Source: a virus. From it: a DNA stretch of 50,302 bases. Positions 42,921 to 50,274 of this stretch are shown piece after piece (the first letter of the stretch is position 1; every line of letters begins with the position of its first letter). The stretch covers positions 1 to 50,302 of the IMG/VR virus record IMGVR_UViG_3300017598_001205. One strand, given 5' to 3'. The notes below the pieces were generated by a model. It searched no databases. It was not told the origin of the DNA and worked only from the letters and a program-made list of their open reading frames with translations. The position numbers and the translations under genes were made by a program.

Positions 42921-43337
42921 TTAATTCTCCATTTGTTTTATATATGGTTCTGGATTTATGTATTCTATTGGTACGTAGTATTTCTTAGCTAATTTTATTT
43001 CTTCAGTTACTCCCGTAGATTCTTTCCAGCCGGGGAGAGTAATTATAAGCAATCTTTTACTGGCTTTGATAAATTCCTCATCTAGTTTCAACCAATATTC
43101 AAAAGTTCCTGGTAGCTTATATTTACGTGCTAAATGGTGCCAGGCACTAATAGGCGCAAAAATAATTCTACCCTGTTTAGTTAAATCCACAGCTATTATA
43201 TTGGATACTTCAGCCCTCCAATCTTCGACGGCTGGATCATCATCACTATATGGTAATCCTAGATATTCTATTTCACTGTCTTTCAAAAAATCTTTTATTA
43301 ATCTTGCTTGTATGTCCAATACATCAAGTAATCCCAT
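42921..43337 (-). CDS. DUF1937-like (deoxyribosyltransferase-fold) protein
   Basis: The 138-residue protein shows YLGLPYSDDDPAVEDWRAEV, the strand IIFAPISAWHH, WLKLDEEFIKASKRLLIITL and PGWKESTGVTEEIKLAKKY, matching the DUF1937 pattern (a relative of nucleoside deoxyribosyltransferases). It is likely a nucleotide- or nucleoside-handling enzyme. The segment LIITLPGWKE recurs at the right edge of the window at DNA level. Confidence 0.75.
   Translation of the reverse strand: MGLLDVLDIQARLIKDFLKDSEIEYLGLPYSDDDPAVEDWRAEVSNIIAVDLTKQGRIIFAPISAWHHLARKYKLPGTFEYWLKLDEEFIKASKRLLIITLPGWKESTGVTEEIKLAKKYYVPIEYINPEPYIKQMEN
43019..43048 (-). repeat. 30-nt segment repeated at the right window edge
   Basis: These 30 nt inside the DUF1937-like gene (coding LIITLPGWKE) are identical to 50273-50302, the last bases of the window. 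The base on the left side of each copy differs. Confidence 0.9.
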
Positions 43338-43338
43338 A

Positions 43339-43902
43339 CTAACCTCCCCCGTATTTCACTACAAATCCAAACATCTTTCCAACATCTTCTAAACTGGTTT
43401 CTGGCAATACATAGATAACCATTATTCCACCTCTTTTTTTATATATAATTGCCATTTCAACTAATTCTAATAAATCTGGCGGCATTAAATTGAGGGGTCT
43501 TGGCAAATTTGATTTTTTAACTACCTGCTCTGAAAGTTTTCTATCTTCATAAGGCTCGCCTCTATATTTATAATGCCTATACTCAGCGACAGTCCAATCA
43601 GTAGAATTTTCAGCTTGATATATCAAAACACCCTGAAATCCCCTAGCCCTATTTTTCCAATAAATTTTGTCAAGGTTATCAGGGTTTCCTATTACTATTT
43701 TGTATAACCCTGTGCGTACAGTTTTTTGATCACTAAAAGTAGATCTAACCCCATATCTTTGAATGTGTATTCCGTTCTCTGATTTGAGTACTTTGTCTAT
43801 ACGGGTATGTGGAATTATCTCATCTTCCAGTTTATAAGATTTGTACTGAATTCCAGCACATCCAAATACAAAAAGTGTAGTAATTAATAATAATTTTTTC
43901 AT
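43339..43902 (-). CDS. Lipoprotein
   Basis: The product has 187 residues from the ATG at 43902 (gaaggag upstream; overlaps the previous stop as TAATG). The N terminus MKKLLLITTLFVFGCAGIQY has a lipobox FVFGC, so it is probably lipidated and membrane-attached. The mature part is basic and mixed. Possible roles include superinfection exclusion or envelope modification. The stop is TAG, with TGA five codons later. Confidence 0.72.
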   Translation of the reverse strand: MKKLLLITTLFVFGCAGIQYKSYKLEDEIIPHTRIDKVLKSENGIHIQRYGVRSTFSDQKTVRTGLYKIVIGNPDNLDKIYWKNRARGFQGVLIYQAENSTDWTVAEYRHYKYRGEPYEDRKLSEQVVKKSNLPRPLNLMPPDLLELVEMAIIYKKRGGIMVIYVLPETSLEDVGKMFGFVVKYGGG

Positions 43903-44132
43903 TATTGCGCTCCTTCTACTAACTCGTGAAATTTTTTCCATATTAATTCAATAACTTCCACATCGCTGACACAAACAACCGCTATAGCAGACATAAACTG
44001 TACATATTCTGGTACATTGTTCTCATTGTCCATGTGAGGCAAATGAATTTTAATATCACCTTTGGCATTCATCACAAAGGCTACTTCATCTTTTTCTAAT
44101 TCCATAATAGTTTTTTCTTCTTTATCTGTCAT
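43902..44132 (-). CDS. Hypothetical protein
   Basis: The 76-residue acidic protein (MTDKEEKTIMELEKDEVAFV) has a hydrophobic segment FMSAIAVVCVSDVEVIELIW that is probably buried rather than membrane-spanning. Both ends overlap neighbours by one base. No function is recognised. Confidence 0.58.
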   Translation of the reverse strand: MTDKEEKTIMELEKDEVAFVMNAKGDIKIHLPHMDNENNVPEYVQFMSAIAVVCVSDVEVIELIWKKFHELVEGAQ

Positions 44133-44566
44133 TACACATCTCCATTTCTTTCTATTGCTTTTTCTTCATAAGGTGTTAGAATCTTAATTCTTATCCATTC
44201 GGCAGATTCTCTGAACTCATCTTTGTAGTTCCCGCCAATTACATAATTCCCTTGAGTAGAATACATTGCATTGTATATTTCTCCCATAAATGCTTTGTAA
44301 TTATTATAGGAAGGTTTAACATGGTATTTACAATATTTAAACAATATATAATTTATATCACCATTTGGTTTTACTTTGTTGTCATAAGCTTTATCTAATG
44401 ATCCTGTTAAATGGTGCTTAGCCAAATAGTAAGATGTGAGTTTACCCTGCTTAAATGGTAGGCTTGTTAAAAACAATTCCAAATCTCCTCGTCCCAAACC
44501 AGCTTTCACTAATTCATCGACCACCTCATCCAGCGCTGGTCTTCTTTCTTGTTTTACATAGGGCAT
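44132..44566 (-). CDS. DUF6899-like hypothetical protein
   Basis: The 144-residue protein begins MPYVKQERRPALDEVVDELV and ends with PYEEKAIERNGDV, features I associate with a small phage family (DUF6899 type) of unknown function. The segment NYKDEFRESAEWIR is shared with the protein at 40458. It is mainly helical. Confidence 0.62.
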   Translation of the reverse strand: MPYVKQERRPALDEVVDELVKAGLGRGDLELFLTSLPFKQGKLTSYYLAKHHLTGSLDKAYDNKVKPNGDINYILFKYCKYHVKPSYNNYKAFMGEIYNAMYSTQGNYVIGGNYKDEFRESAEWIRIKILTPYEEKAIERNGDV

Positions 44567-44567
44567 T

Positions 44568-44744
44568 TTAATCCTCCGTAAATTTTACCACTATTTTAGC
44601 TAACCTAAATGTTTCAGCCATCATACTGGTTATTAATTCTTCTATTTCATACTCGTCAATATTGCCATTACGATATCTCCGTAGTAATCTTCTTAATTGT
44701 TCTAACTCATTCTTAGAAGGGAGCACTACTATATCAGGCATCAT
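44568..44744 (-). CDS. Small helical protein (58 residues)
   Basis: A short frame with ATG ATG at 44744 after ccggagg, ending TAA just before the next gene's start. The product is MMPDIVVLPSKNELEQLRRL followed by RRYRNGNIDEYEIEELITSM, an amphipathic helical protein. It overlaps the end of the gene at 44734 by 11 nt. Spacing and ribosome-binding site support it. Confidence 0.68.
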   Translation of the reverse strand: MMPDIVVLPSKNELEQLRRLLRRYRNGNIDEYEIEELITSMMAETFRLAKIVVKFTED

Positions 44745-44997
44745 TTTCCTCCGGTACCCAGTGTTTTTGCCACCAAAACCTAACTGCTATAACTCCCTTA
44801 CCATTCAAGATAACTATATGATCTAAGTTATATTTTTTGTCAAAACCCATAAGAGCCTCGGTCAAAATTTTATCAGACACTCTTTGATTAGGAAACCAAT
44901 TAATCAAAAAATATTTAACTGAAATTTCCAAACTAGTCTTATCCAACAAACCTTCTTTTATTATTTCAAAAGTTCTTTCTTGTACTTTTTCTAACAT
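44734..44997 (-). CDS. Hypothetical protein
   Basis: The 87-residue protein has a helix-rich N terminus and a beta pair HIVILNGKGVIAVRFWWQKH near the end. It starts after agaggta and ends in TGA. No family is recognised. Confidence 0.58.
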   Translation of the reverse strand: MLEKVQERTFEIIKEGLLDKTSLEISVKYFLINWFPNQRVSDKILTEALMGFDKKYNLDHIVILNGKGVIAVRFWWQKHWVPEENDA

Positions 44998-45243
44998 TTA
45001 TACCTCTATTAAGCATCTTTTTAAACGTTTTTGCCATTCATCTTCACAACATTTTTTAGCTTCTCCAAGATCAGTAAAAGATTTATACCAATAATCAGAT
45101 TGAACTAAAAGCTCGTCATCATTTCTATATTTACTTATTTTAAAATTCATGAATTCTGTAGATGATAACCACTGTTTTTCTACATCAATATATATTTCAC
45201 TTGTGTCATCATATACCCATTCTAATGGTTTTATTTTATACAC
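44998..45243 (-). CDS. Small phage hypothetical protein (KPLEW type)
   Basis: The 81-residue protein begins MYKIKPLEWVYDDTSEIYID and ends with TDLGEAKKCCEDEWQKRLKR, the common small phage type with a KPLxW start and an EAKxxCxxxWxxR helix at the end. Function unknown. The start codon is GTG after aaggag, overlapping the upstream gene by 8 nt. Confidence 0.65.
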   Translation of the reverse strand: MYKIKPLEWVYDDTSEIYIDVEKQWLSSTEFMNFKISKYRNDDELLVQSDYWYKSFTDLGEAKKCCEDEWQKRLKRCLIEV

Positions 45244-45553
45244 GTTTTAACTCCTTAAGATACGCCTTTTGTGTGTTCTTCATAAGTTTTTTCAATTTTT
45301 TAATGTCTTCTTTGATTACATCCGTCTCTACTGGGTCTTTTACTTCTTCAAGGAGTTTATAACTATCTTTAATTAGTATCTTCTGTGCTTTCCATTGCGC
45401 CATAATTTTTTTGCGGTCAGAAATATCTACAGAATAAAATAACTTATCACCGCACTCTGGACAAGCAGCGTACTCTTCGCCTATTTCGCCTTCGGTGGAC
45501 GTACGTAATATAAAATTACAATTCACGCACCTTGCTGAATTAGTTTTTGGCAT
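45236..45553 (-). CDS. Zinc-ribbon protein with coiled-coil tail
   Basis: The 105-residue protein has an N-terminal zinc ribbon (CVNCNFILR and ACPECGDKLFY) followed by a long charged helix (LEEVKDPVETDVIKEDIKKL). It is the first gene after promoter copy D, suggesting early or regulated expression. It could bind nucleic acid or polymerase. Confidence 0.68.
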   Translation of the reverse strand: MPKTNSARCVNCNFILRTSTEGEIGEEYAACPECGDKLFYSVDISDRKKIMAQWKAQKILIKDSYKLLEEVKDPVETDVIKEDIKKLKKLMKNTQKAYLKELKRV

Positions 45554-45584
45554 ATATTATTCTCCCTTATCGTGGTCGTTACCT

Positions 45585-45616
45585 ATATTATAGAATAAAA
45601 TTACAGTTTTGCTAGA
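45585..45616 (-). promoter_or_regulatory. Phage promoter copy D
   Basis: Minus-strand tctagcaaa-N10-tattctataatat. The -10 TATAAT is at 45592-45587 and CTAGCA at 45615-45610, spacer 17 nt. It sits immediately after the terminator of the metacaspase cassette and 32 nt above the zinc-ribbon gene start. Confidence 0.8.
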
Positions 45617-45617
45617 T

Positions 45618-45651
45618 AAAAAAATTGGGGAGCAGCTGCACACTACTCCCC
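45618..45651 (-). terminator. Rho-independent terminator of the metacaspase cassette
   Basis: On the minus strand a 9-bp stem GGGGAGTAG/CTGCTCCCC (one U-G pair) with a 7-nt loop is followed by AA and seven T residues. It lies 35 nt after the metacaspase stop and one base before promoter D, so the two units are insulated from each other. Confidence 0.9.
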
Positions 45652-45686
45652 GGTAACGAAACTCTGGATAGAGCCTCAATCTGCTC

Positions 45687-46625
45687 TTATTTTCTGCCAA
45701 ACACTTTTCTATCAATTAAATCCTTATTTCCACTAATTTGAGGTACTTGGCTATAACTATTCAATAACTCTACTGATTTTTTACTAAGTTCTATCCAAGT
45801 AATGTCTGGATTTTCCCTTATAGCTGTAGCTAACGACCATGTAAATGCTCCTTGATGTTTTCCATCAATGTAAGCATCGGCAGAAGTTTGATTATCTCTA
45901 CAACCAGACATTAGTACGTGATTTTGATTTCCACTGTTTTTCTTGCCCATTTTATTTTTGGGTAATATTACCCCTTTAGATCTAGACTTTATATCAAAGG
46001 GAGGTACAATATTTCTTACCTGTTTCATAGGGTTAATATTCTTGCTCATAGTTCCGCTATGACATGCATCGCAAATCATGGTTAAGTAAACCCCGGCAGG
46101 AAGCTGTTTGAATAAATTTGCCAGAATATCATCTGTTAAAGGATTATCCCAATCCAAATCATGCGGACATAGGATTTCGTCTAACTGGTCTTCCAACTCA
46201 TCGCCATTCCTGTCTCTAACCTGGCTACCGTGGCCTGAATAATGGAATATCAATTCATCACCAGCTTTGGCGCCATCAAGCAACCATTTTAACCTGTCTA
46301 AAATTCCTTGTCTGGTAGCTCTCTCGTCTATAATTGTACGAATATTCTCTGGCTTAAAACCATATTTGTTAGTCAATATGCTGTGCATGGTTTCTACATC
46401 ATTTACACAACCATGCAAGTCAGCTCCAAGTTCTGGTTTATATTTATTAATTCCAACGAGTAGTGCCTTTTTAATCGGTCTTCTTGCCGAATTATCAGGC
46501 TTTATCTTCACTTCGTTGTCTTCCTCGTCATCTTTTTTCTTTTTAATATTTTTAAAAAACATAATAGATGCAAATATAAACAAAGCTATGATTACTGCAA
46601 ATATTATCACTGTAGAACTTGGCAT
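45687..46625 (-). CDS. Membrane-anchored metacaspase-like cysteine protease
   Basis: The 312-residue protein has an N-terminal transmembrane helix (VIIFAVIIALFIFASIMFF, 6-24), a basic and acidic linker, and a peptidase C14 (caspase-fold) domain from about 50. His132 in HYSGHGSQ and Cys188 in CDACHSGT form the catalytic dyad, and ALLVGINKY, LHGCVNDVETM and HVLMSGCRDNQTSAD are typical of type I metacaspases. These cut after Arg or Lys. It may act in host killing, anti-defence or virion processing. The cassette includes the exported protein upstream and ends in a terminator. Confidence 0.92.
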   Translation of the reverse strand: MPSSTVIIFAVIIALFIFASIMFFKNIKKKKDDEEDNEVKIKPDNSARRPIKKALLVGINKYKPELGADLHGCVNDVETMHSILTNKYGFKPENIRTIIDERATRQGILDRLKWLLDGAKAGDELIFHYSGHGSQVRDRNGDELEDQLDEILCPHDLDWDNPLTDDILANLFKQLPAGVYLTMICDACHSGTMSKNINPMKQVRNIVPPFDIKSRSKGVILPKNKMGKKNSGNQNHVLMSGCRDNQTSADAYIDGKHQGAFTWSLATAIRENPDITWIELSKKSVELLNSYSQVPQISGNKDLIDRKVFGRK

Positions 46626-46638
46626 AAGTTTTCCTCCT

Positions 46639-47175
46639 TTAATTTGCTTTGGCTTTGTCTGTATTCTCCAACATATAATTTAATTCTTCATCATATATTT
46701 TCTGTGCTTCTTCCTCGGACATTTTGAACCAATCCATATTTAAATATCCCGGCGGATAAGAAGGAATCAAAAAATAATCTTTATCTAATAATATCATGTA
46801 ATCTTTCCGCCATGCATCGACCTTCCCGTCCTTGTTGTAATCTGCTAATATTACTACTATAAATCCTTGAGCATCATGTATTGTATAGTAATCCTGATAA
46901 TCTCTTACCACAATAGTAAACATCTCAAAACCTGCTGGGTGTCTTTCTATAATAGCATAATGCTTTTTAAAAGTAGTCTCGAAACTATCATGGAGACCAG
47001 TGTTTTCGTAAACATGCATTACTCTAGTATTTCCTGACACAGACCAAAGGTTGATTTCTCCAGATTTCATTATATCTACTAATTCATCAACTTTACTTTT
47101 ATCTGCTGCGATACCACTAAAATTAATGCCAAATGCAAATATTAATGCTAATCCTAACATCAATAACTTTTTCAT
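46639..47175 (-). CDS. Exported protein with EF-hand-like loop
   Basis: The 178-residue protein has a signal peptide (MKKLLMLGLALIFAFGINFS, then GIAA-D). The mature region contains DYNKDGKVDAWRKD (112-125), an EF-hand/dockerin-like calcium loop, and an aromatic C-terminal part (SYPPGYLNMDWFKMSEEEAQ). It is 13 nt upstream of the metacaspase start, so they are co-transcribed. Metacaspases are often calcium-dependent, so it may supply or sense calcium, or be a substrate or inhibitor; this is inference. Confidence 0.75.
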   Translation of the reverse strand: MKKLLMLGLALIFAFGINFSGIAADKSKVDELVDIMKSGEINLWSVSGNTRVMHVYENTGLHDSFETTFKKHYAIIERHPAGFEMFTIVVRDYQDYYTIHDAQGFIVVILADYNKDGKVDAWRKDYMILLDKDYFLIPSYPPGYLNMDWFKMSEEEAQKIYDEELNYMLENTDKAKAN

Positions 47176-47198
47176 TTGGATTCTCCTAAAAGTTTAAT

Positions 47199-47702
47199 TT
47201 AGTATACACCCAAGTCCTTGAGAATATCGTATACACCAGACTTAATAGCCTTAATTCTGGTGAACTCAGCAATTGTAGGGCATACTGGCTGCTTTTTCAA
47301 ATACATAAATGTCTCTGAAGGAAGCTTATTACTCTTCTTGTTGTTGCAATCTTTACAAGCGGTTACACAATTTTCGAACGTACTTTTACCACCACGAGAT
47401 ACCGGTATAACGTGGTCTATTGTTAACTCTTTCAACTTTCCACAATACTGGCAAACAAACCCGTCTCTTATCATCACATTTTTCTTACTAAATGGGACTT
47501 TAGTCCTATAAATAGTACGGATTATTTTTATCAGCTTCATAACGGCTGGTATCTTTACTATTACTTTTTCCGCAGTATTTACAACCATTTCAGTATACTT
47601 AAGCACTGTAACTTTTCCTTTGACCATCAATTTAATAGCCTTTTGCCAACTAACGGTATTCAAATAACTATAATCTCCATTTAGTATTACACAATTCTGC
47701 AT
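47199..47702 (-). CDS. HNH endonuclease
   Basis: The 167-residue protein has a C-terminal HNH domain: zinc-binding CQYCG (84-88) and CKDCN (116-120), with DHVIPVSRGGKSTFENC (D96-H97, N111) as the catalytic core. The N-terminal 75 residues are basic (ILNGDYSYLNTVSWQKAIKL), as in HNH proteins of the McrA/RRxRR type in phages. It could be a homing nuclease or a packaging/host-DNA nuclease. Confidence 0.88.
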   Translation of the reverse strand: MQNCVILNGDYSYLNTVSWQKAIKLMVKGKVTVLKYTEMVVNTAEKVIVKIPAVMKLIKIIRTIYRTKVPFSKKNVMIRDGFVCQYCGKLKELTIDHVIPVSRGGKSTFENCVTACKDCNNKKSNKLPSETFMYLKKQPVCPTIAEFTRIKAIKSGVYDILKDLGVY

Positions 47703-47703
47703 C

Positions 47704-47925
47704 TTAACTTCCTCCTTTCTTTCCCTCTTCTATCTGGGATGACATTCTTTTATACATAAACTCTGAAATTGCTACTTTACTTATAAGCCTTAAAGCTAAC
47801 AAACTAAAAGCAATTACAAACATTTCCTTACCCATGAAAAATCCGCCGAGAAAAAGAATAATCTCAGCACTTGATCCTATTATCTGGACCATGTTTTGAT
47901 AATGCCTACTTGATTTTAGTTTCAT
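47704..47925 (-). CDS. Small membrane protein
   Basis: The 73-residue protein has one or two hydrophobic segments (IIGSSAEIILFLGGFFMG and MFVIAFSLLALRLISKV) and charged ends, so it is a two-helix hairpin of holin-like size. It is in the metacaspase-side operon rather than next to the amidase. It overlaps the methyltransferase-like gene end by 4 nt. Holin function is possible, not shown. Confidence 0.65.
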   Translation of the reverse strand: MKLKSSRHYQNMVQIIGSSAEIILFLGGFFMGKEMFVIAFSLLALRLISKVAISEFMYKRMSSQIEEGKKGGS

Positions 47926-48473
47926 AACACAACCCTTCCAAAAAGCGCAAAAAACTCATGCGCATGCTCTTCTGGGGTATACGGATCAAACCACCCTAAT
48001 ATAATTCCATCTTTTGCCAATATTTTCCTGGCTGCTTTTACATAAGTATCTAACAACTCTAATGTTTCTTCATCTATTATGGAATAGTAATCAAGAAATA
48101 TAAAATCATATTTTTCTTCTGTTTGTAAAATAAAATCTAATCCGTTCCCGTTTATTCCTTTATGTCTTGCGTCATCTATATAATTTGACATCTGATGGAC
48201 AGCGATGACGTCCGGATTTATTTCAACTGTAGTAAGTTTTGTTACCTCTGGAAAAGAAAGAATATACCTTGAGGCAATTCCTAAACCTAATCCTATCTCT
48301 AAACAATTTCCTCGGGGTAAATCACCTATTTGCTGAGACAGTTCTTCTATTTCACTTTCGACCATCCATAGATTATGCCCTGGGCCTATTTCAAGGTGTA
48401 GCAACCCATCATATAAATATACACGTACATCACCAGACTCAGCTATTAAATCTCCATTTATAAAATAAATCAT
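47922..48473 (-). CDS. SAM-dependent methyltransferase/spermidine-synthase-like protein
   Basis: The product has 183 residues from the ATG at 48473. Class I Rossmann motifs include NCLEIGLGLGIASRYIL (57-73; SAM-binding loop), TTVEINPDVI (81-90, acidic ligand E84) and YDFIFLDYYSI. The layout is closest to spermidine-synthase-like or small-molecule methyltransferases, since no DNA-methyltransferase PP motif is present. Role in the phage is unknown. Confidence 0.72.
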   Translation of the reverse strand: MIYFINGDLIAESGDVRVYLYDGLLHLEIGPGHNLWMVESEIEELSQQIGDLPRGNCLEIGLGLGIASRYILSFPEVTKLTTVEINPDVIAVHQMSNYIDDARHKGINGNGLDFILQTEEKYDFIFLDYYSIIDEETLELLDTYVKAARKILAKDGIILGWFDPYTPEEHAHEFFALFGRVVL

Positions 48474-48477
48474 CGGT

Positions 48478-48753
48478 TTACACCCCATCAATAGATATAA
48501 CTAGTTCAATTGAAGTAGCCTGTGCTTGCATTACGTTTGCCCAAGCTTCTACTAATTCCTTTGTTTCTCCAGAAACTTCCACTGTACTGATCACTTTATT
48601 TTCTAAGGTATTATTAATCCACACACTGTGTAAGTTAATTGTACCAGATACTACACCTGTTAAAGTAGTAGTTTCATCTAGAGTATGTAGAAAGTTTAAA
48701 GGTTTTATTGAACCGTCTTTTATAATTTCTATGTTTATAGTTGATTCATACAT
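48478..48753 (-). CDS. Hypothetical protein
   Basis: The 91-residue protein is beta-rich (TLTGVVSGTINLHSVWINNT) with a helix near the end. Its stop overlaps the ribosome-binding site of the methyltransferase-like gene. No family is recognised. Confidence 0.58.
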   Translation of the reverse strand: MYESTINIEIIKDGSIKPLNFLHTLDETTTLTGVVSGTINLHSVWINNTLENKVISTVEVSGETKELVEAWANVMQAQATSIELVISIDGV

Positions 48754-49082
48754 TATTTAGTACAAGTATCCCTTTCTTCGCAATTTATACACTTAATATT
48801 TTTAATTGCCAAATTCAGTTCTTTTTTGCGATTTCTGATTTTCTTTCTTAGATCAAATTTATAATTCATTTCTAAACCAACTTTTTCTTTAAACAAGTCT
48901 ACCGGAGCCATAGTTGAATAATCTTTACTCAACATGCCTCTGGTTATTTCTTTCTTATCACTATTAAATTTTTCCATTAACCAGGGTCTAATATGTGTTA
49001 GTCCTGGTGTGATTATGAAACCTACAATTCCACAAATAGGTCCAACGTAAGCCAATACCACGTATGTAGTTCCAAGTTCCAT
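48753..49082 (-). CDS. Membrane protein with C-terminal Cys pair
   Basis: The 109-residue protein has an N-terminal hydrophobic segment (TYVVLAYVGPICGIVGFIIT, about 5-24) and a basic cytosolic tail (KFDLRKKIRNRKKELNLAIK) ending with CINCEERDTC, a four-Cys type patch that could bind metal. It starts after gggggag. Function unknown. Confidence 0.62.
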   Translation of the reverse strand: MELGTTYVVLAYVGPICGIVGFIITPGLTHIRPWLMEKFNSDKKEITRGMLSKDYSTMAPVDLFKEKVGLEMNYKFDLRKKIRNRKKELNLAIKNIKCINCEERDTCTK

Positions 49083-49083
49083 A

Positions 49084-49470
49084 TTAACTCCCCCTTACTT
49101 TTAGAGTCATTAATTCTTTTAATCCAGATACCACAATATCCATATGTATCCATAAACTGGGAGATTTTTTTAGTAACATCCATAAATATGTTTGCATAAA
49201 GAATAATATTCTATTTTGAGTATTTTCATCCTTCACAATTTTTTCCTTGTCAGTTGCTATTATATTATTTATCTTTTCACCCATCATATCAAAGGTAACT
49301 GCAACATCTACCATTTGCCGGCGGCTGTTTTGTATTTTAGTAACAAAAGATTCACCTTTAAATGGGTTTTCCAGTTCTTGCGTTCTGGCGCCACATTGTG
49401 GGCATCTGCCCATGTTTTTGGCTAAATAACTAACATAATCGCAATGTACACATTTAATTATTACTATCAT
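49084..49470 (-). CDS. Zinc-ribbon protein
   Basis: The 128-residue protein has an N-terminal ribbon (CVHCDYVSY and CPQCGARTQ) followed by a helical region (NRILFFMQTYLWMLLKKSPS). It overlaps the upstream gene by 17 nt. A regulatory or assembly role is possible. Confidence 0.62.
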   Translation of the reverse strand: MIVIIKCVHCDYVSYLAKNMGRCPQCGARTQELENPFKGESFVTKIQNSRRQMVDVAVTFDMMGEKINNIIATDKEKIVKDENTQNRILFFMQTYLWMLLKKSPSLWIHMDIVVSGLKELMTLKVRGS

Positions 49471-49747
49471 TTTTTATTCTCTCTTCTTTACATTTACGAC
49501 TTACACACTGCCCACCGTATTTTTTACACATTATAAGTTCGTGCCCACAAACATGGCACTTTTCCAAAAAAGCGCTCATGTTTTCGTTACACTCTCTGAA
49601 CTGAAGGCTAAAAGGTTTGTAATCTGATTCACCTGCCCGCCAGGCTTGCCACGACTGTGGTTCTTGTTCGTCGGGTTTGAAACAGAAAATCTTTTCTAAA
49701 AGTTCCTTGTCCTTTGTATCATTTTTCGAATCATGGTCATCTACCAT
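49454..49747 (-). CDS. Cys-rich hypothetical protein
   Basis: The 97-residue protein has several Cys (CHVCGHELIMCKKYGGQCVS), a zinc-ribbon-like knuckle in its C-terminal third and a charged, disordered N terminus. A ggaggg ribosome-binding site supports the start. No function is recognised. Confidence 0.6.
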   Translation of the reverse strand: MVDDHDSKNDTKDKELLEKIFCFKPDEQEPQSWQAWRAGESDYKPFSLQFRECNENMSAFLEKCHVCGHELIMCKKYGGQCVSRKCKEERIKNDSNN

Positions 49748-50037
49748 TCCGTGCCCTCCAAATTTTTTTGGTTTTCGATTTTATTTTTACGCTTGCCGAC
49801 CACGGTCGCCCCCCTGTCTTTTTCGTTCCTTCTGTTTTTAAATATATGGTAAAGCACTTAGCACCACGATAACTTAATAGTTACGTACAGTTATCCCACT
49901 AATCACTTTACTAAATAGTAGCAACCCATATAAAATACTGATATTACTATAGCTGTTATTAATATGTCCATAAAAATTTCGGTCGGGTAGAAACCCCTTT
50001 TACTTGTAGTTTCACTATCTGCTAATGAAATATTCCA
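49748..50037 (-). other. 290-nt stretch without a clear gene
   Basis: No supported long gene. It has a small hairpin CGAC-CACG-GTCG (49797-49808), a possible hairpin GGGT-AGAA-ACCC near 49985-49997, and a 22-codon frame with a hydrophobic product (49903-49971) but no good ribosome-binding site. The phage promoter sequence is not present. It could be a leader or regulatory region. Confidence 0.5.
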
Positions 50038-50274
50038 TCAAATACCTAAAAGTCTTTTCCACCAGGGTCTTTTTTCTATAAAGTCACTTAATGACGTACC
50101 TGTTATCTTTACTATTTCCATTTCTAAAGGCTGCTTTTTGTCAACTGGTGGCTTTGGCCATGGTTTTGGGCGTTCCATCTTTTCTGGATTAGGTGCACAG
50201 TCTAAACAATATGCCTTTCCTTTAATTGATACATGTGCTAATGCACCACATTTACTGCATTTTACTTTTGCCAT
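50038..50274 (-). CDS. Small zinc-ribbon protein
   Basis: The 78-residue protein has CSKCGALAHVS and YCLDCAPNP (zinc knuckles) and a Pro/Lys/Trp-rich tail ending EKRPWWKRLLGI. The ATG and ribosome-binding site lie in or beside the 30-nt segment repeated at 43019. The stop is TGA. Confidence 0.65.
   Translation of the reverse strand: MAKVKCSKCGALAHVSIKGKAYCLDCAPNPEKMERPKPWPKPPVDKKQPLEMEIVKITGTSLSDFIEKRPWWKRLLGI

Noticed and set aside
49903-49971. 22-codon hydrophobic micropeptide
   Set aside because: The ATG has no convincing ribosome-binding site and the gap has no other coding signal; noted only within the intergenic entry.
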